From Lysinibacillus sp. PLM2 (GTDB taxonomy: Bacteria > Bacillota > Bacilli > Bacillales_A > Planococcaceae): DNA of 64,000 nucleotides. A model generated the notes under the pieces. The model saw only the letters and a list, made by a program, of their open reading frames with translations, did not search any database and was not told the origin of the DNA. A program made the translations under genes and the position numbers. Positions within the stretch are counted from its first letter, which is position 1; each line of letters begins with the position of its first letter. The stretch spans positions 1,610,001-1,674,000 of the forward strand of contig AP025689.1 of NCBI GenBank assembly GCA_023168345.1, given 5' to 3'. Shown here piece after piece: positions 9,960 to 19,200 of this stretch.

Positions 9960-11198
9960 GTGAGAGGAAATGGAGAAACGAGTGTGCAACTTTTAGAAAA
10001 GATTCTAAGCAATCAAAATATGAATGAAGCCTACTTACGTGTCTATAGAAATAAAGGTGCAAGTGGGGTCGATGGAATAACGGTTGATGAACTTAAACAG
10101 TATCTGAAAGAGAACAAGGATGAACTACGTCAGCGCATCAGAACTAGAAAATACCAACCACCAGCTGCCTTACGAGTGGAAATCCCAAAAGAAAATGGAA
10201 AGATGCGCAAACTGGGAATACCAACAGTAGTGGATAGGGTGGTTCAACAGGCAATTCATCAAGTACTCAGTCCGATATTTGAAAAAGAGTTTAGTGAATA
10301 CAGTTACGGTTTTAGACCAAATAGAAGTTGTGAGATGGCAATCATAAAAAGTCTCGAATTTCTGAATGATGGATACGATTGGATAGTGGACATTGACCTT
10401 GAAAGATTTTTCGACACAGTCAACCATGATAAACTCATGCGAATCATATCCAATACAATCGATGATGGAGATGTCATTTCTTTAATTAGAAAATACTTGG
10501 TCAGTGGGGTCTTGGTAAAGGGTAAATATGAGGAAACACCGATTGGAACTCCGCAAGGAGGAAACCTCAGTCCACTATTAAGTAACATAATGTTGAATGA
10601 ACTGGACAAGGAACTAGAAAGTAGAGGACTCCATTTCGTGAGATATGCGGATGACGCTCTTATCTTTGTGAAGAGTGAGAAAGCTGCAAATAGAGTGATG
10701 GAATCAGTCGTGAAGTTTATAGAAAAGAAATTAGGGCTGATAGTCAATGCAGAAAAGAGTAAAATCGCTCGTCCAAAAGACTTAAAATTCCTGGGGTTTG
10801 GATATTACTACGATTCAAAAGACAAGAAATATCAAGTTCGACCACATACAATCTCAGTACAGAAATTTAAAAGGAAACTTCGACAACTAACAAAGCGAAA
10901 CTGGAGCATTCCGTTAGACTACCGAATATTGAAACTAAAACAAGTAATATTTGGTTGGGTAAATTACTTTAGAACTGCAAACATGAAAACGGCTATGCGT
11001 GAAATTGATAAGAAACTACGCTCAAGAATAAGAGTAATCATTTGGAAACAGTGGAAGGTACCAAGAAAACAGATAAGGTCACTAATCCAATTGGGGATAC
11101 CCGAAGAAGAAGCCAAGGGCTTAACATTCTGTAGGAAAGGTTATCGATTTATCGGATTATCTAAAGTTGTTCAAAGAGCAATTTCAAATAAAGGCTAG
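9960..11198 (+). CDS. ltrA: Group II intron reverse transcriptase/maturase
   Basis: This 412-aa protein splices its host intron and copies it into new DNA sites. Reverse transcriptase blocks are clear: GASGVDGITVDEL (RT0/1), IPTVVDRVVQQAI, YSYGFRPNRSC, DIDLERFFDTVNHD, GTPQGGNLSPLLSNI and the catalytic YADD (FVRYADDALIF). The maturase (X) domain follows (LKQVIFGWVNYFRTA). The C-terminus is short and lacks an HNH endonuclease, as in class IIC introns. The GTG at 9960 is kept; a GTG at 9984 is an alternative because the only good ribosome binding site is 15 bp before 9960. The frame is intact, so the element may be active. Confidence 0.93.
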   Translation: MRGNGETSVQLLEKILSNQNMNEAYLRVYRNKGASGVDGITVDELKQYLKENKDELRQRIRTRKYQPPAALRVEIPKENGKMRKLGIPTVVDRVVQQAIHQVLSPIFEKEFSEYSYGFRPNRSCEMAIIKSLEFLNDGYDWIVDIDLERFFDTVNHDKLMRIISNTIDDGDVISLIRKYLVSGVLVKGKYEETPIGTPQGGNLSPLLSNIMLNELDKELESRGLHFVRYADDALIFVKSEKAANRVMESVVKFIEKKLGLIVNAEKSKIARPKDLKFLGFGYYYDSKDKKYQVRPHTISVQKFKRKLRQLTKRNWSIPLDYRILKLKQVIFGWVNYFRTANMKTAMREIDKKLRSRIRVIIWKQWKVPRKQIRSLIQLGIPEEEAKGLTFCRKGYRFIGLSKVVQRAISNKG

Positions 11199-11262
11199 AG
11201 CAGAGGGGAATACCCTCTGCTCTACAACGTTACTTAAAAGTACACACTGTAATATAAATTGA

Positions 11263-11295
11263 AACGCCGTATACGAGATCCGTACGTACGGTGTT
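11263..11295 (+). ncRNA. Group II intron domain V
   Basis: A 33-nt hairpin with arms ACGCCGTA and TACGGTGT around an asymmetric bulge and a GAGA-like loop. The CGC triad at its base would form the catalytic metal site. Domain VI follows and ends at about 11340. Confidence 0.75.
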
Positions 11296-11358
11296 GTGAG
11301 AGGGGCGAAAATTAGTTAACTTATTTTCCCTCTACTCGATTTAAGGTCAATTTGGCAT

Positions 11359-11410
11359 TAAAACACCCTCCTCAATCTAGCTTTGACTAGTAGGGGAGGG
11401 TGTTTTATTT
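11359..11410. terminator. Bidirectional terminator between helicase and oxidase genes
   Basis: The arms AAAACACCCTCC and GGAGGGTGTTTT form a long stem with A- and T-rich flanks that can act on both strands. Before the ISL3 insertion it would have lain just beyond the stop of the minus-strand oxidase operon. Confidence 0.8.
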
Positions 11411-11442
11411 TAGAGTTTAAATTGGCTTACAATTTTAATTAT

Positions 11443-12818
11443 GGTTCTATAATATTTGTTGGGGTTTTCAAACATTTTCACAAAAATGAAAAAGCACAGA
11501 ATCGCCGATTCTTTTATACTTGAATTGACGAGAAACAAGCGAAAAGAGGCGACCTGTGCATATGTATTTTAACATGAAGATTCCAGGATTTGAAGGTGTA
11601 GAGATTCATAAAGTTGAGAATGTTGAGGATCGAATAGCATTATATGTAATGATGCCTAGGAAAGAACATAAATGTCCTGTTTGTGGAAATCTAACTTCAA
11701 AGGTTCATGATTATCGTATACAAAAGATAAAGCATTTAAAATGGTTTGAGCGGCTATCAATGATTTTTTATAAACGCCGCCGTTATGTTTGTGATTGTGG
11801 AAAGCGTTTTTCTGAAGATAATCCATTTGTGGAGAGATACCAACAATATTCGAAAGAATGGAATCAAGTAGCACGTATAAAAGCTATTAAAGGAAAAACT
11901 TTTAAGGAGACTGCTGAAGTTTTAGGGACATCAATTACAACAATTATTCGTAGGTTTGATTCTGTTTTAAATGATAAATTGGCTAATGGAGTTGAATTAC
12001 CTAAGCATATCGCTATTGATGAATATAAGGGCGATACAGATGCAGGAACTTATCAGCTCATTATTGCGAATGCAGAAACACATGAACCGCTTGATATCTT
12101 ACCCAACCGTCGTAAAAATACAATTAAAGATTACTTAAGAAAATTTGGTAGCTCGGTTAATGTCGTAGTGATGGATATGAACCCTCATTTTAAAGAAGCC
12201 GTTAAAAAGGCATTAAGTCGACCTGTAATCGTGGCCGATCGATTTCACTATAGTCGTTATATTTACTGGGCCTTAGACGAGGTTCGTAGAATCGTTCAGA
12301 AAGAATGGCATGCTTATGATCGCAAACAGTGTAAAAGGATGCGGCATGTATTGTATAAGAGAAAAGAGAAATTAAAGGAAAAGGATCGCTGGTACTTAAA
12401 TCGTTATCTCGGAATGTCAGATGTTTTAAAACAAGCATACATACTTAAAGAAGCTTATTGTAAATGGTTAGACTGGGCCAAAAAAACGAATGACATAAAA
12501 GAAATAAAAGAAAAATTATTTGAATTCTACAAGCAGGTAGAAGAATCAAATATTCCTGCGTTTATTAAGGCAATTCAAACCTTTAAGAATTGGCAAGTAG
12601 AGATATTGAATAGCTTCAGTTACGGTTACTCTAACGGCTTTTTAGAAGGGATAAATAATAAATCGAAAGTTATTAAACGAAATGCCTACGGCTTTAAGAG
12701 ATTTGAGCATTATAAAGGTAAAATATTATTAAGCAATCAATATAAAGAAATCGGTGTTCATTTAGGATGAAAAAAGGTGATGTGAAGTTCACATCACCCC
12801 AACATTTGAAATTGAACC
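11443..12818 (+). mobile_element. ISL3-family insertion sequence with exact 8-bp target duplication
   Basis: A 1376-bp element. Imperfect terminal inverted repeats of about 23 bp (left 11443-11465, right 12796-12818; 17 of 23 positions match, both starting GGTTC and ending TTGGGGT or close to it). The 8-bp sequence TTAATTAT directly flanks both ends (11435-11442 and 12819-12826), the duplication length expected for ISL3. The right copy contains the stop codon of the oxidase subunit I gene (minus strand). One intact transposase gene is inside. Confidence 0.93.
11556..12770 (+). CDS. ISL3-family transposase
   Basis: This 404-aa DDE transposase moves the surrounding IS. It has the family's N-terminal zinc-binding region (CPVCGN...CDCGKRF), a helix-turn-helix (FKETAEVLGTSITTIIRRF, about 125-145) and the DDE core: D in AIDEYKG, D in VVVMDMNPHF and E in the C-terminal SNGFLEGINNKSK. 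All three appear present and the frame is uninterrupted. Start GTG at 11556 has AGAGG 6 bp upstream; an ATG at 11562 is an alternative. Confidence 0.93.
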   Translation: MHMYFNMKIPGFEGVEIHKVENVEDRIALYVMMPRKEHKCPVCGNLTSKVHDYRIQKIKHLKWFERLSMIFYKRRRYVCDCGKRFSEDNPFVERYQQYSKEWNQVARIKAIKGKTFKETAEVLGTSITTIIRRFDSVLNDKLANGVELPKHIAIDEYKGDTDAGTYQLIIANAETHEPLDILPNRRKNTIKDYLRKFGSSVNVVVMDMNPHFKEAVKKALSRPVIVADRFHYSRYIYWALDEVRRIVQKEWHAYDRKQCKRMRHVLYKRKEKLKEKDRWYLNRYLGMSDVLKQAYILKEAYCKWLDWAKKTNDIKEIKEKLFEFYKQVEESNIPAFIKAIQTFKNWQVEILNSFSYGYSNGFLEGINNKSKVIKRNAYGFKRFEHYKGKILLSNQYKEIGVHLG

Positions 12819-12822
12819 TTAA

Positions 12823-14532
12823 TTATCTACCGATTAAGTGCGGATAACCAACAGAACCTAATGGTGATGTATTGATAATATCAATGATTGGAACAGTGTA
12901 AGCAATTAAGATTAGCGCAACTAAGATAACGCCCCAAACTTTAAAGTTATCTAAGATGGCAGGAGTTTTAGAAGCATCTTCAGCTACTTCTGCAACTGGG
13001 AATTCTTGATCTCCTTTTGGAGCAAACCAAAGTAGGTTGATAACAACTCCTAATATAACTAGAATTGCTAAAAATAAAATTGTTCCCCCAACTGCTTGAG
13101 CAATTTGATAAGAAATCCACTCAGATGCTAGTTCAGAACCCCCGTAAGTTGAGTATTCTGAACGACGTGGTGCACCGAATAAACCGGCAATGTGCATTGC
13201 GCCTGACATGATTGTCATACCTATCGCCCATAAAATACCGGCAGTATTTGCCATGTTGTTAATTCTTTTTGTTAATTTACGACCATTTAAGTGTGGAATT
13301 AACCAGAACGCAGCACCAAAGTAAGTTAAAACTACGGCAGTTGCTACAGTTAAATGGAAGTGACCAGTAACCCAAATTGTGTTATGGATTAATTCGTTCA
13401 TTTGATATGAAGCATTTACTATACCGCCTGCACCACCAGGAATAAAAGCAACCATCCCGATGAATGGTAATAAGAATCGGCAATCACTCCATGGTAGATT
13501 TTTAAACCATCCGAATAACCCTTTAGATCCAAGTGAACGTCCACGTAATTCAAAGGTTGCAAACATTGAGAATGCAGTCATTAAAGATGGTACTACAACA
13601 AACAATGTTAGTATTACTTGAAGGAATTTCCAAAATCCATCAATACCAGGTTCAGTTAGTTGGTGATGAATACCAACTGGAACTGATAGTAATAAGAATA
13701 ATATGAATGATAAGCGAGCTAGCGCATCAGAGAAAATTTTACCACCAATAATTTTGGGAACTACAGTATACCAAATCATGTATGCAGGTAGTAACCAGAA
13801 GTACACTAGGGCATGGCCGAAATACCAGAACAATGTACGAGATAATAAAATATCAATACGCTCTACGAAGCCCATAGACCAAGGGAGTAGTTGAAGTAGA
13901 ACTTCAGCTGCAACACCAAGAGTTGCAACAAACCACATTAAATTGTTTACTACAACCATATATGATAATAGTGGAGTAGTTTGACCTTTATTTTCTTTTT
14001 TCCATTGAACAAAACGTAAACCTTGAGCTAGGCATACAATCCAAGAACCTACTACAACTAGAGCTAAACCAGCATAATAAATCCAGTGTGCTTGTAGTGG
14101 TGCATAGAAAGTGTATAAAACAGATGCTTGATTCAATAAAACCATTACAGCAGCAGCTGCTGTACCGATTGTCATTACCCAGAAACCAAGCCAACCTAAT
14201 TTACGTTGGCCACTTGAAAGGGCACCCGCTGTTCGACTGACTGCGGCCGTTTGAAATCCAAGAATAAAATAAGTAGTAAGAACAAGTCCTAATAAAACAC
14301 CGTGAACTGTTAGTATTTGATAATAACCGATTCCAAATGGTAATTCAAATCGACCTGAACGAACTAACACTTGTAATAGACCACAAAGACCACCGATAAA
14401 TAATGCTATGAATGCGACATAAATGTGAGCTAGTGCAAGTTTTCCGTCTTTTTTATCAACTTTAGTGGAATTATTAACACTTGCTTTTACTTGAGTAGAG
14501 ACAACTCTTTCTTCTTTAATTGCAGTCGTCAT
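12823..14532 (-). CDS. cbaA: ba3-type cytochrome c oxidase subunit I
   Basis: This 569-aa integral membrane protein is the catalytic subunit of a class B heme-copper oxidase, reducing oxygen to water in the cytoplasmic membrane. About 13 hydrophobic segments are visible. Heme and copper ligand regions include TVHGVLLGLVLTTYF near the N-terminus and TGHFHLTVATAVV in the C-terminal half. It is the last gene of an operon with subunits IIa and II, separated from subunit II by one base. The stop codon lies within the target duplication of the adjacent ISL3 element; because the duplicated bases were preserved, the reading frame and product are unaffected. The natural terminator has been pushed about 1.4 kb away. 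Confidence 0.9.
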   Translation of the reverse strand: MTTAIKEERVVSTQVKASVNNSTKVDKKDGKLALAHIYVAFIALFIGGLCGLLQVLVRSGRFELPFGIGYYQILTVHGVLLGLVLTTYFILGFQTAAVSRTAGALSSGQRKLGWLGFWVMTIGTAAAAVMVLLNQASVLYTFYAPLQAHWIYYAGLALVVVGSWIVCLAQGLRFVQWKKENKGQTTPLLSYMVVVNNLMWFVATLGVAAEVLLQLLPWSMGFVERIDILLSRTLFWYFGHALVYFWLLPAYMIWYTVVPKIIGGKIFSDALARLSFILFLLLSVPVGIHHQLTEPGIDGFWKFLQVILTLFVVVPSLMTAFSMFATFELRGRSLGSKGLFGWFKNLPWSDCRFLLPFIGMVAFIPGGAGGIVNASYQMNELIHNTIWVTGHFHLTVATAVVLTYFGAAFWLIPHLNGRKLTKRINNMANTAGILWAIGMTIMSGAMHIAGLFGAPRRSEYSTYGGSELASEWISYQIAQAVGGTILFLAILVILGVVINLLWFAPKGDQEFPVAEVAEDASKTPAILDNFKVWGVILVALILIAYTVPIIDIINTSPLGSVGYPHLIGR

Positions 14533-14533
14533 T

Positions 14534-15010
14534 TTACTCCACCACCTTTAAAGTAGAATACATCATTGCGTGACCTACACCGCAATATTCATTACAGACG
14601 ATTAAATACTCTCCAGCTTTATCAACTGTTGTGATTTTTTCAGAAACATAACCAGGCTCCAACATCATATTAATGTTTGTTCCTGCAACTTCAAAACCAT
14701 GGATAACATCTTTTGTAGTAGCGATGAATCTTACTTTTGAGCCTACAGGTACTTCAATTTCCGTTGGATTATACATAAATGCTGAAGAAACTATAACAAC
14801 TTCATAGTCCCAGTCTTTTCCTTCAACTTTGTGTACACCAGGGTTATTAAATGGAGCAATAGTATCTACTTCTTCATAATTAATTGTCCATTTGGAGTTA
14901 TTCGGATGTGTACCACCATGGAAAGCACTTACACCTACGATTGCTAAAAATGCAATGAGCATAGCTGTTCCGAATATAAGCCACCATTTCTCATACTTAT
15001 GTATGTGCAT
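14534..15010 (-). CDS. cbaB: ba3-type cytochrome c oxidase subunit II (CuA)
   Basis: This 158-aa protein passes electrons from cytochrome c to subunit I through a binuclear CuA centre. It has a single N-terminal transmembrane anchor (WWLIFGTAMLIAFLAIVGV) and a cupredoxin domain outside the membrane. The CuA ligands are visible: HGFEV (first His) and CNEYCGVGHAMM (two Cys, His and Met). The short length and single anchor are typical of ba3 oxidases rather than aa3. An AGGAGGGA-type ribosome binding site precedes the start. Confidence 0.92.
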   Translation of the reverse strand: MHIHKYEKWWLIFGTAMLIAFLAIVGVSAFHGGTHPNNSKWTINYEEVDTIAPFNNPGVHKVEGKDWDYEVVIVSSAFMYNPTEIEVPVGSKVRFIATTKDVIHGFEVAGTNINMMLEPGYVSEKITTVDKAGEYLIVCNEYCGVGHAMMYSTLKVVE

Positions 15011-15042
15011 GTTGTTTCCCTCCTAAATTAAGGTTTTTTCGA

Positions 15043-15165
15043 TTAGAAGCGGTCAAGAAATAAATTAAAGCAAAGGCCCCATATGATGATAATAAAAATT
15101 CCAAGTCCAAATGTTGCATAGAGAGTACCTTTTAAATTATCATCTGACTTTTTATGGTTTGCCAT
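15043..15165 (-). CDS. cbaD: Cytochrome c oxidase subunit IIa (small subunit)
   Basis: A 40-aa protein with a charged N-terminus (MANHKKSDDNLKGTL) and one transmembrane helix (TFGLGIFIIIIWGLCFN). It starts after a GGAGGGAGAGAC ribosome binding site and ends 32 bp before subunit II, on the same strand. Size, single helix and position match the CoxIIa/CbaD subunit of Thermus-type ba3 oxidase, which supplies a helix that subunit II lacks. It is short enough to be missed by routine gene calling. Confidence 0.82.
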   Translation of the reverse strand: MANHKKSDDNLKGTLYATFGLGIFIIIIWGLCFNLFLDRF

Positions 15166-15303
15166 GTCTCTCCCTCCTAGGTTTTAAGAATCGTAACTTA
15201 CTTACGAACTCATCATATAAAAAAACGTTTTTACAAGATGTGATAAAAATCACAGTAAATCTGTTGAAATGTGAATTTAATGTGAAAGTACAAATGGAAT
15301 AGA

Positions 15304-15355
15304 AAATGGCTCGAGTAAGTTTTTATAAAAAACCACTCGAGCCATTATTTTCTTT
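15304..15355. terminator. Terminator downstream of the CheX-like gene
   Basis: A 12-bp stem (AATGGCTCGAGT with ACTCGAGCCATT) encloses an A/T loop, with T-rich sequence on the right and A-rich on the left, so it could work in both directions. On the minus strand it lies directly after the CheX-like gene. Confidence 0.75.
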
Positions 15356-15363
15356 TTTTAGGA

Positions 15364-15819
15364 TTATTCTTCATCTAAAGTAAATAAAATGTTTATTGAA
15401 CCCATGCCATCAATTGTCACAGGTAACCTGTATGCTGTTTCAAATCCAAGTAATTTTGTATTTCCTACCATAACGGTAGGGGGGGTAATATCAATATTTA
15501 CTGATTTTGATTCTATGTATGTACATAAATTTCCGGCGATCATATTTCCAAATTCGCCTGTAAAAGATTCAAGCATGATTCCTTCCAGTGGCATACCGAA
15601 CATATTTGAACCAATTTCACTAAAAGTTGATAATGCACTATCGATGATAATTCTACCCTTAAAATCTCCTATTAGCCCTATAAGTACACCAATCTCATCC
15701 TGTACATAAGGTTCATTCATTATAGTAGAAGGTTGAATGTTAACATCCATAGGAACAATGGTTTTGATAGCTTGTATCGTTCCATCTAAAATTAATTGTA
15801 TATTATTAGAATTTTCCAT
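15364..15819 (-). CDS. cheX: CheX-like chemotaxis phosphatase family protein
   Basis: A 151-aa cytoplasmic protein of the CheC/CheX/FliY fold. CheX dephosphorylates CheY-P in chemotaxis. The signature is visible in SFTGEFGNMIAGN, where E and N of the E-x-x-N motif are the expected catalytic pair. Other conserved features are the N-terminal helix and a C-terminal strand region (ILFTLDEE). No other chemotaxis genes are nearby, so the partner response regulator is unknown. AAAGGATG upstream of the ATG serves as ribosome binding site. Confidence 0.75.
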   Translation of the reverse strand: MENSNNIQLILDGTIQAIKTIVPMDVNIQPSTIMNEPYVQDEIGVLIGLIGDFKGRIIIDSALSTFSEIGSNMFGMPLEGIMLESFTGEFGNMIAGNLCTYIESKSVNIDITPPTVMVGNTKLLGFETAYRLPVTIDGMGSINILFTLDEE

Positions 15820-15876
15820 TCTATACGCATCCTTTATAAATTTATATATTTGGTTAAATAGGCGCTCAGAATTATC

Positions 15877-15925
15877 TTGACGCTAGCTAGATAAATCTTT
15901 AAAATTTAATTGAAAATGATTATCA
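15877..15925 (+). promoter_or_regulatory. Promoter with Fur box
   Basis: TTGACG (15877-15882), a 17-bp spacer and TAAAAT (15900-15905) form a good sigma-A promoter. Immediately downstream, at 15911-15925, TGAAAATGATTATCA matches the 7-1-7 Fur consensus at 14 of 15 positions and would cover the transcription start. The reading TGA/TCA at the outer positions favours Fur over PerR or Zur. Confidence 0.75.
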
Positions 15926-15944
15926 ATTAAAGGGAGCTGTAATA

Positions 15945-16028
15945 ATGATTTATGTATTTATTGGCTTAACTGCACTTGTTTATGGTTGTATCGGAACATA
16001 TGTCATTAAGAAGACAAGCAAAAGTTAA
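15945..16028 (+). CDS. Small membrane peptide under a Fur box
   Basis: A 27-aa open frame starting ATG after AAAGGGAGC. It consists of one hydrophobic helix (YVFIGLTALVYGCIGTYVI) followed by a basic tail (KKTSKS), the layout of a single-pass membrane microprotein. The promoter and 14/15 Fur box directly upstream indicate iron-repressed expression. I do not recognise a family. It lies alone, divergent from the CheX-like gene and before dynA. Translation is inferred from the ribosome binding site and composition only. Confidence 0.55.
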   Translation: MIYVFIGLTALVYGCIGTYVIKKTSKS

Positions 16029-16281
16029 GATTTTAACTTATTATAACTTGAAAAGGCGGAATAGTATGTAACATTTTAGTAAAAAATGATGAAATTTGCG
16101 ATTTTTTTAATTTTTCACTTCTTTAACCATAATATCCTTCATCCTCCACTTAGTTTTATTTTCTTTTTTTCCACAATATTTTTCAATCCATCAAAATTTT
16201 TCTCATTTAATAGCCGATTTTGTTTTTAAACCGTGGTAGTATATAATTGTGACAAAAAGAAGACAAAGGGGCATTATTTTG

Positions 16282-19200
16282 ATGAGTTCTTTTGAAGAAA
16301 AATTACAGCAATTATTTTCCCAAACTGCTGTGCAATACATAATTTATGAAAAAAATGAAGATACAGAACGTTTAGAAAAGCTTCAATTATTTGCACGCAA
16401 GTTGCTACAAAAAGAATATGTAATAGCTTTCGCAGGACATTTCTCTGCTGGTAAATCAAGCATGATTAACGCATTGTCTGGTGAAGACATTTTAGCTGCA
16501 AGTCCTATTCCAACAAGTGCGAACATCGTGAAAGTTCATAAATCTGATGTAGATTATGCCATTATTCACATGCATCATGATCAACCGATTAAATTTGAAG
16601 CTGGCTACGATTTTAAAACAGTGAAAGAGCTTAGTAAAAATGGAGAGCTTGTTTCTCAAATAGAAATTGGTCATAGTAACTCTTCTTTACCAGAAGGGGT
16701 TACGGTGATGGACACACCTGGAGTGGATTCGACAGATGATGCCCATGCAATGTCCACTGAATCAGCTCTTCATCTAGCAGACATTGTTTTTTATACAATG
16801 GATTATAATCACGTACAATCTGAATTAAACTTTCAATTTACAAAGCAACTAATGAAATATAATCCGAACGTATATTTAATTGTAAATCAAATCGATAAGC
16901 ATAAAGAAAACGAATTACCATTTGATGAATACAAGCAATCAGTTTATCAGTCATTTGCTGCATGGGGCGTTGAACCGAAAGGCATTTTCTTCACGTCATT
17001 AAAAAAATTAGACCATCCTCATAATGACTTTCTAAAAGTAAAAAAGATCGTCATGGATTCAATGGAAAACTATCAGGAACAGCTTCTTTTGACAGCTGAA
17101 AGTACATTGAAAAAAATGCATGATGAACATATACAATATTTAGAAGGAGAGCAAAAGCAAGTATTTATAGATAATGAAGATACTCTTTCTAAGGAAGAGT
17201 GGCAAAATCGTGAGGAAATTATAGAAGACTACGAAAAATTAAAATTACAAACTGAGCTTTTTTCATTTGATAATTGGAATGATACATTTAAGGAAAAAAG
17301 AAAAGATTTGCTAGACAATGCAGCAATTATTCCGGCTGATTTCAGAGAAAAATTACGATTATATTTGGAATCTCAACAACCTGGATTTAAAGTTGGAGGA
17401 TTATTTACTGCAAAGAAAAAGACGGAAGAAGAAATTTCAAAACGTAAAGAAGAGTTGTACGATCAGTATTTATCGATTGCAAGTTCTCAAATTATTGGGC
17501 ATTTAAAAGGATTAATGAAACAATCGTTACGTGATGTAGGGGCCTTAACAGAACAAACCGCATCTGAAATCGATCATATTAAATTTGAAATACCTTTCTC
17601 AGTAATAGAAGATCAGATTCATAAGGGGTCGCTTGTTACTGGAGATGCCGTATTAAACTTTGCAAATCGTGTAGCGGAAGCAACAAAGAGATTCTTTATA
17701 CAGGAAACAGATAAATGGAAGGATCAACAGGCAAATTTATTGAATGAGGTTGCAAAAAACTCACAAGCACCTGTATCTGAAAAATTGACTCAAATTGCTT
17801 TCAAAGTAAATGTAATTAACAATATTCAATCTTTCGACGATAGAAAGCAATTTGCGGAAAAACAACTAATTAAACTAACGAAAGATATTCGGGACGAGGC
17901 AAATAAGCAAAGTAATTTATGGATAAGAGATTTTGAACAGTCATTAAAGGATATTCGACTGTTTGAACCATCCATGTTAGATACGAAAGAAAAAAAGAAA
18001 ATCGAAACTATTCAAGCACAAGCAACACAATCAGAAGTTAATGTGAGCAGTGAAGAAGTTATTAAAACTGCTATCACTACTGCAAATGCTGTAAGTAAAA
18101 TTGAGGGATTTGAGGAAGTTTCACAATTCCTAATGAAAAAAGTAGAACGATTAGAAGAGAAAGACTTTACTATTGCATTATTCGGTGCCTTCAGTGCTGG
18201 AAAATCAAGTTTTTCGAATGCTTTACTTGGATCAAAAGTTCTTCCAGTATCACCAAATCCGACGACTGCAGCAATCAATAAAATTCGACCAGCGACAGTT
18301 GAGCATCCACATGAAACAGCAGATGTACAATTAAAGACCGCTGACCAGTTATTAGAAGATATTAAAGGTTCTTATGAAGCAATCGGCTTGTCCATTAGCT
18401 CTCTTGAGGAAGCATATAGTAGAGCTGAAGAAGGATTGAAGGTTGAATTAGTAGATGAACGACTCAATGTTCATAAATCATTTATTCGTGCCTATGCAAA
18501 AGGTTATCCAACCTATAAGACACAGCTTGGACAAACACTTCGAGTAAACCGTTCAGAATTTGAATTGTTTGTTGCTGAAGAAAGCCGTTCATGTTTTGTG
18601 GACAATATTGATTTCTACTATGACAGTCCTTTAACTCGTATGGGTGTAACGCTTGTTGATACCCCGGGAGCCGATTCTATTAATGCAAGACATACTGGCG
18701 TTGCCTTTGATTATATTCGAAATGCAGATGCAATTTTATTTATCACTTATTATAATCACGCTTTTGCAAAAGCTGACCGTGAATTTTTAATTCAATTAGG
18801 CCGTGTAAAAGACGCATTCGAACTTGATAAAATGTTCTTCATTGTAAACGCAATAGATTTAGCTGAAACAAAAGATGAAGAAGAAGATGTGAAAAATTAT
18901 GTTCATAATGAATTGCAGCGATTTGGAATTCGTTTCCCAAAAATCTATGGAGTTTCAAGTTTAAATGCGTTAAAAGAAAAGGTTGAAAAGAATGACTATC
19001 AATCGGGAATGATGCCATTTGAAGAGTCTTTCTATCATTTCTTAAATGAGGATTTAACTTCAATTGCAATCCAATCATTACATGAAGAAGTAGAAAAAAC
19101 TCATCAGCGATTACACAGTTTAATCATACAAACGGAAGAAAATTTAAAACGTAAAGATGAGCGTCTGGTTGAATTAACACAACTAGAACAAAAAGTTCAA

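Larger units (their letters stand above)
9483..11340 (+). mobile_element. Group II intron, probably class IIC, with intron-encoded RT
   Basis: A retroelement of about 1.86 kb. The 5' end GTGTGCC fits the group II consensus and the 3' end CTACTCGAT ends in AY. A domain V-like hairpin (11263-11295) begins with a CGC triad, as in the class IIC intron of Oceanobacillus iheyensis, and a domain VI stem follows. The structured 5' RNA (domains I-III) occupies 9483 to about 9950 and domain IV holds the RT gene. It lies immediately downstream of an intrinsic terminator, the hallmark of class IIC homing. No flanking duplication is expected. The exact ends are inferred from consensus and may be off by a few bases. 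Confidence 0.85.

Noticed and set aside
10304-10747. 147-codon minus-strand frame within the intron RT gene
   Set aside because: Antisense to conserved RT motifs; no ribosome binding site.
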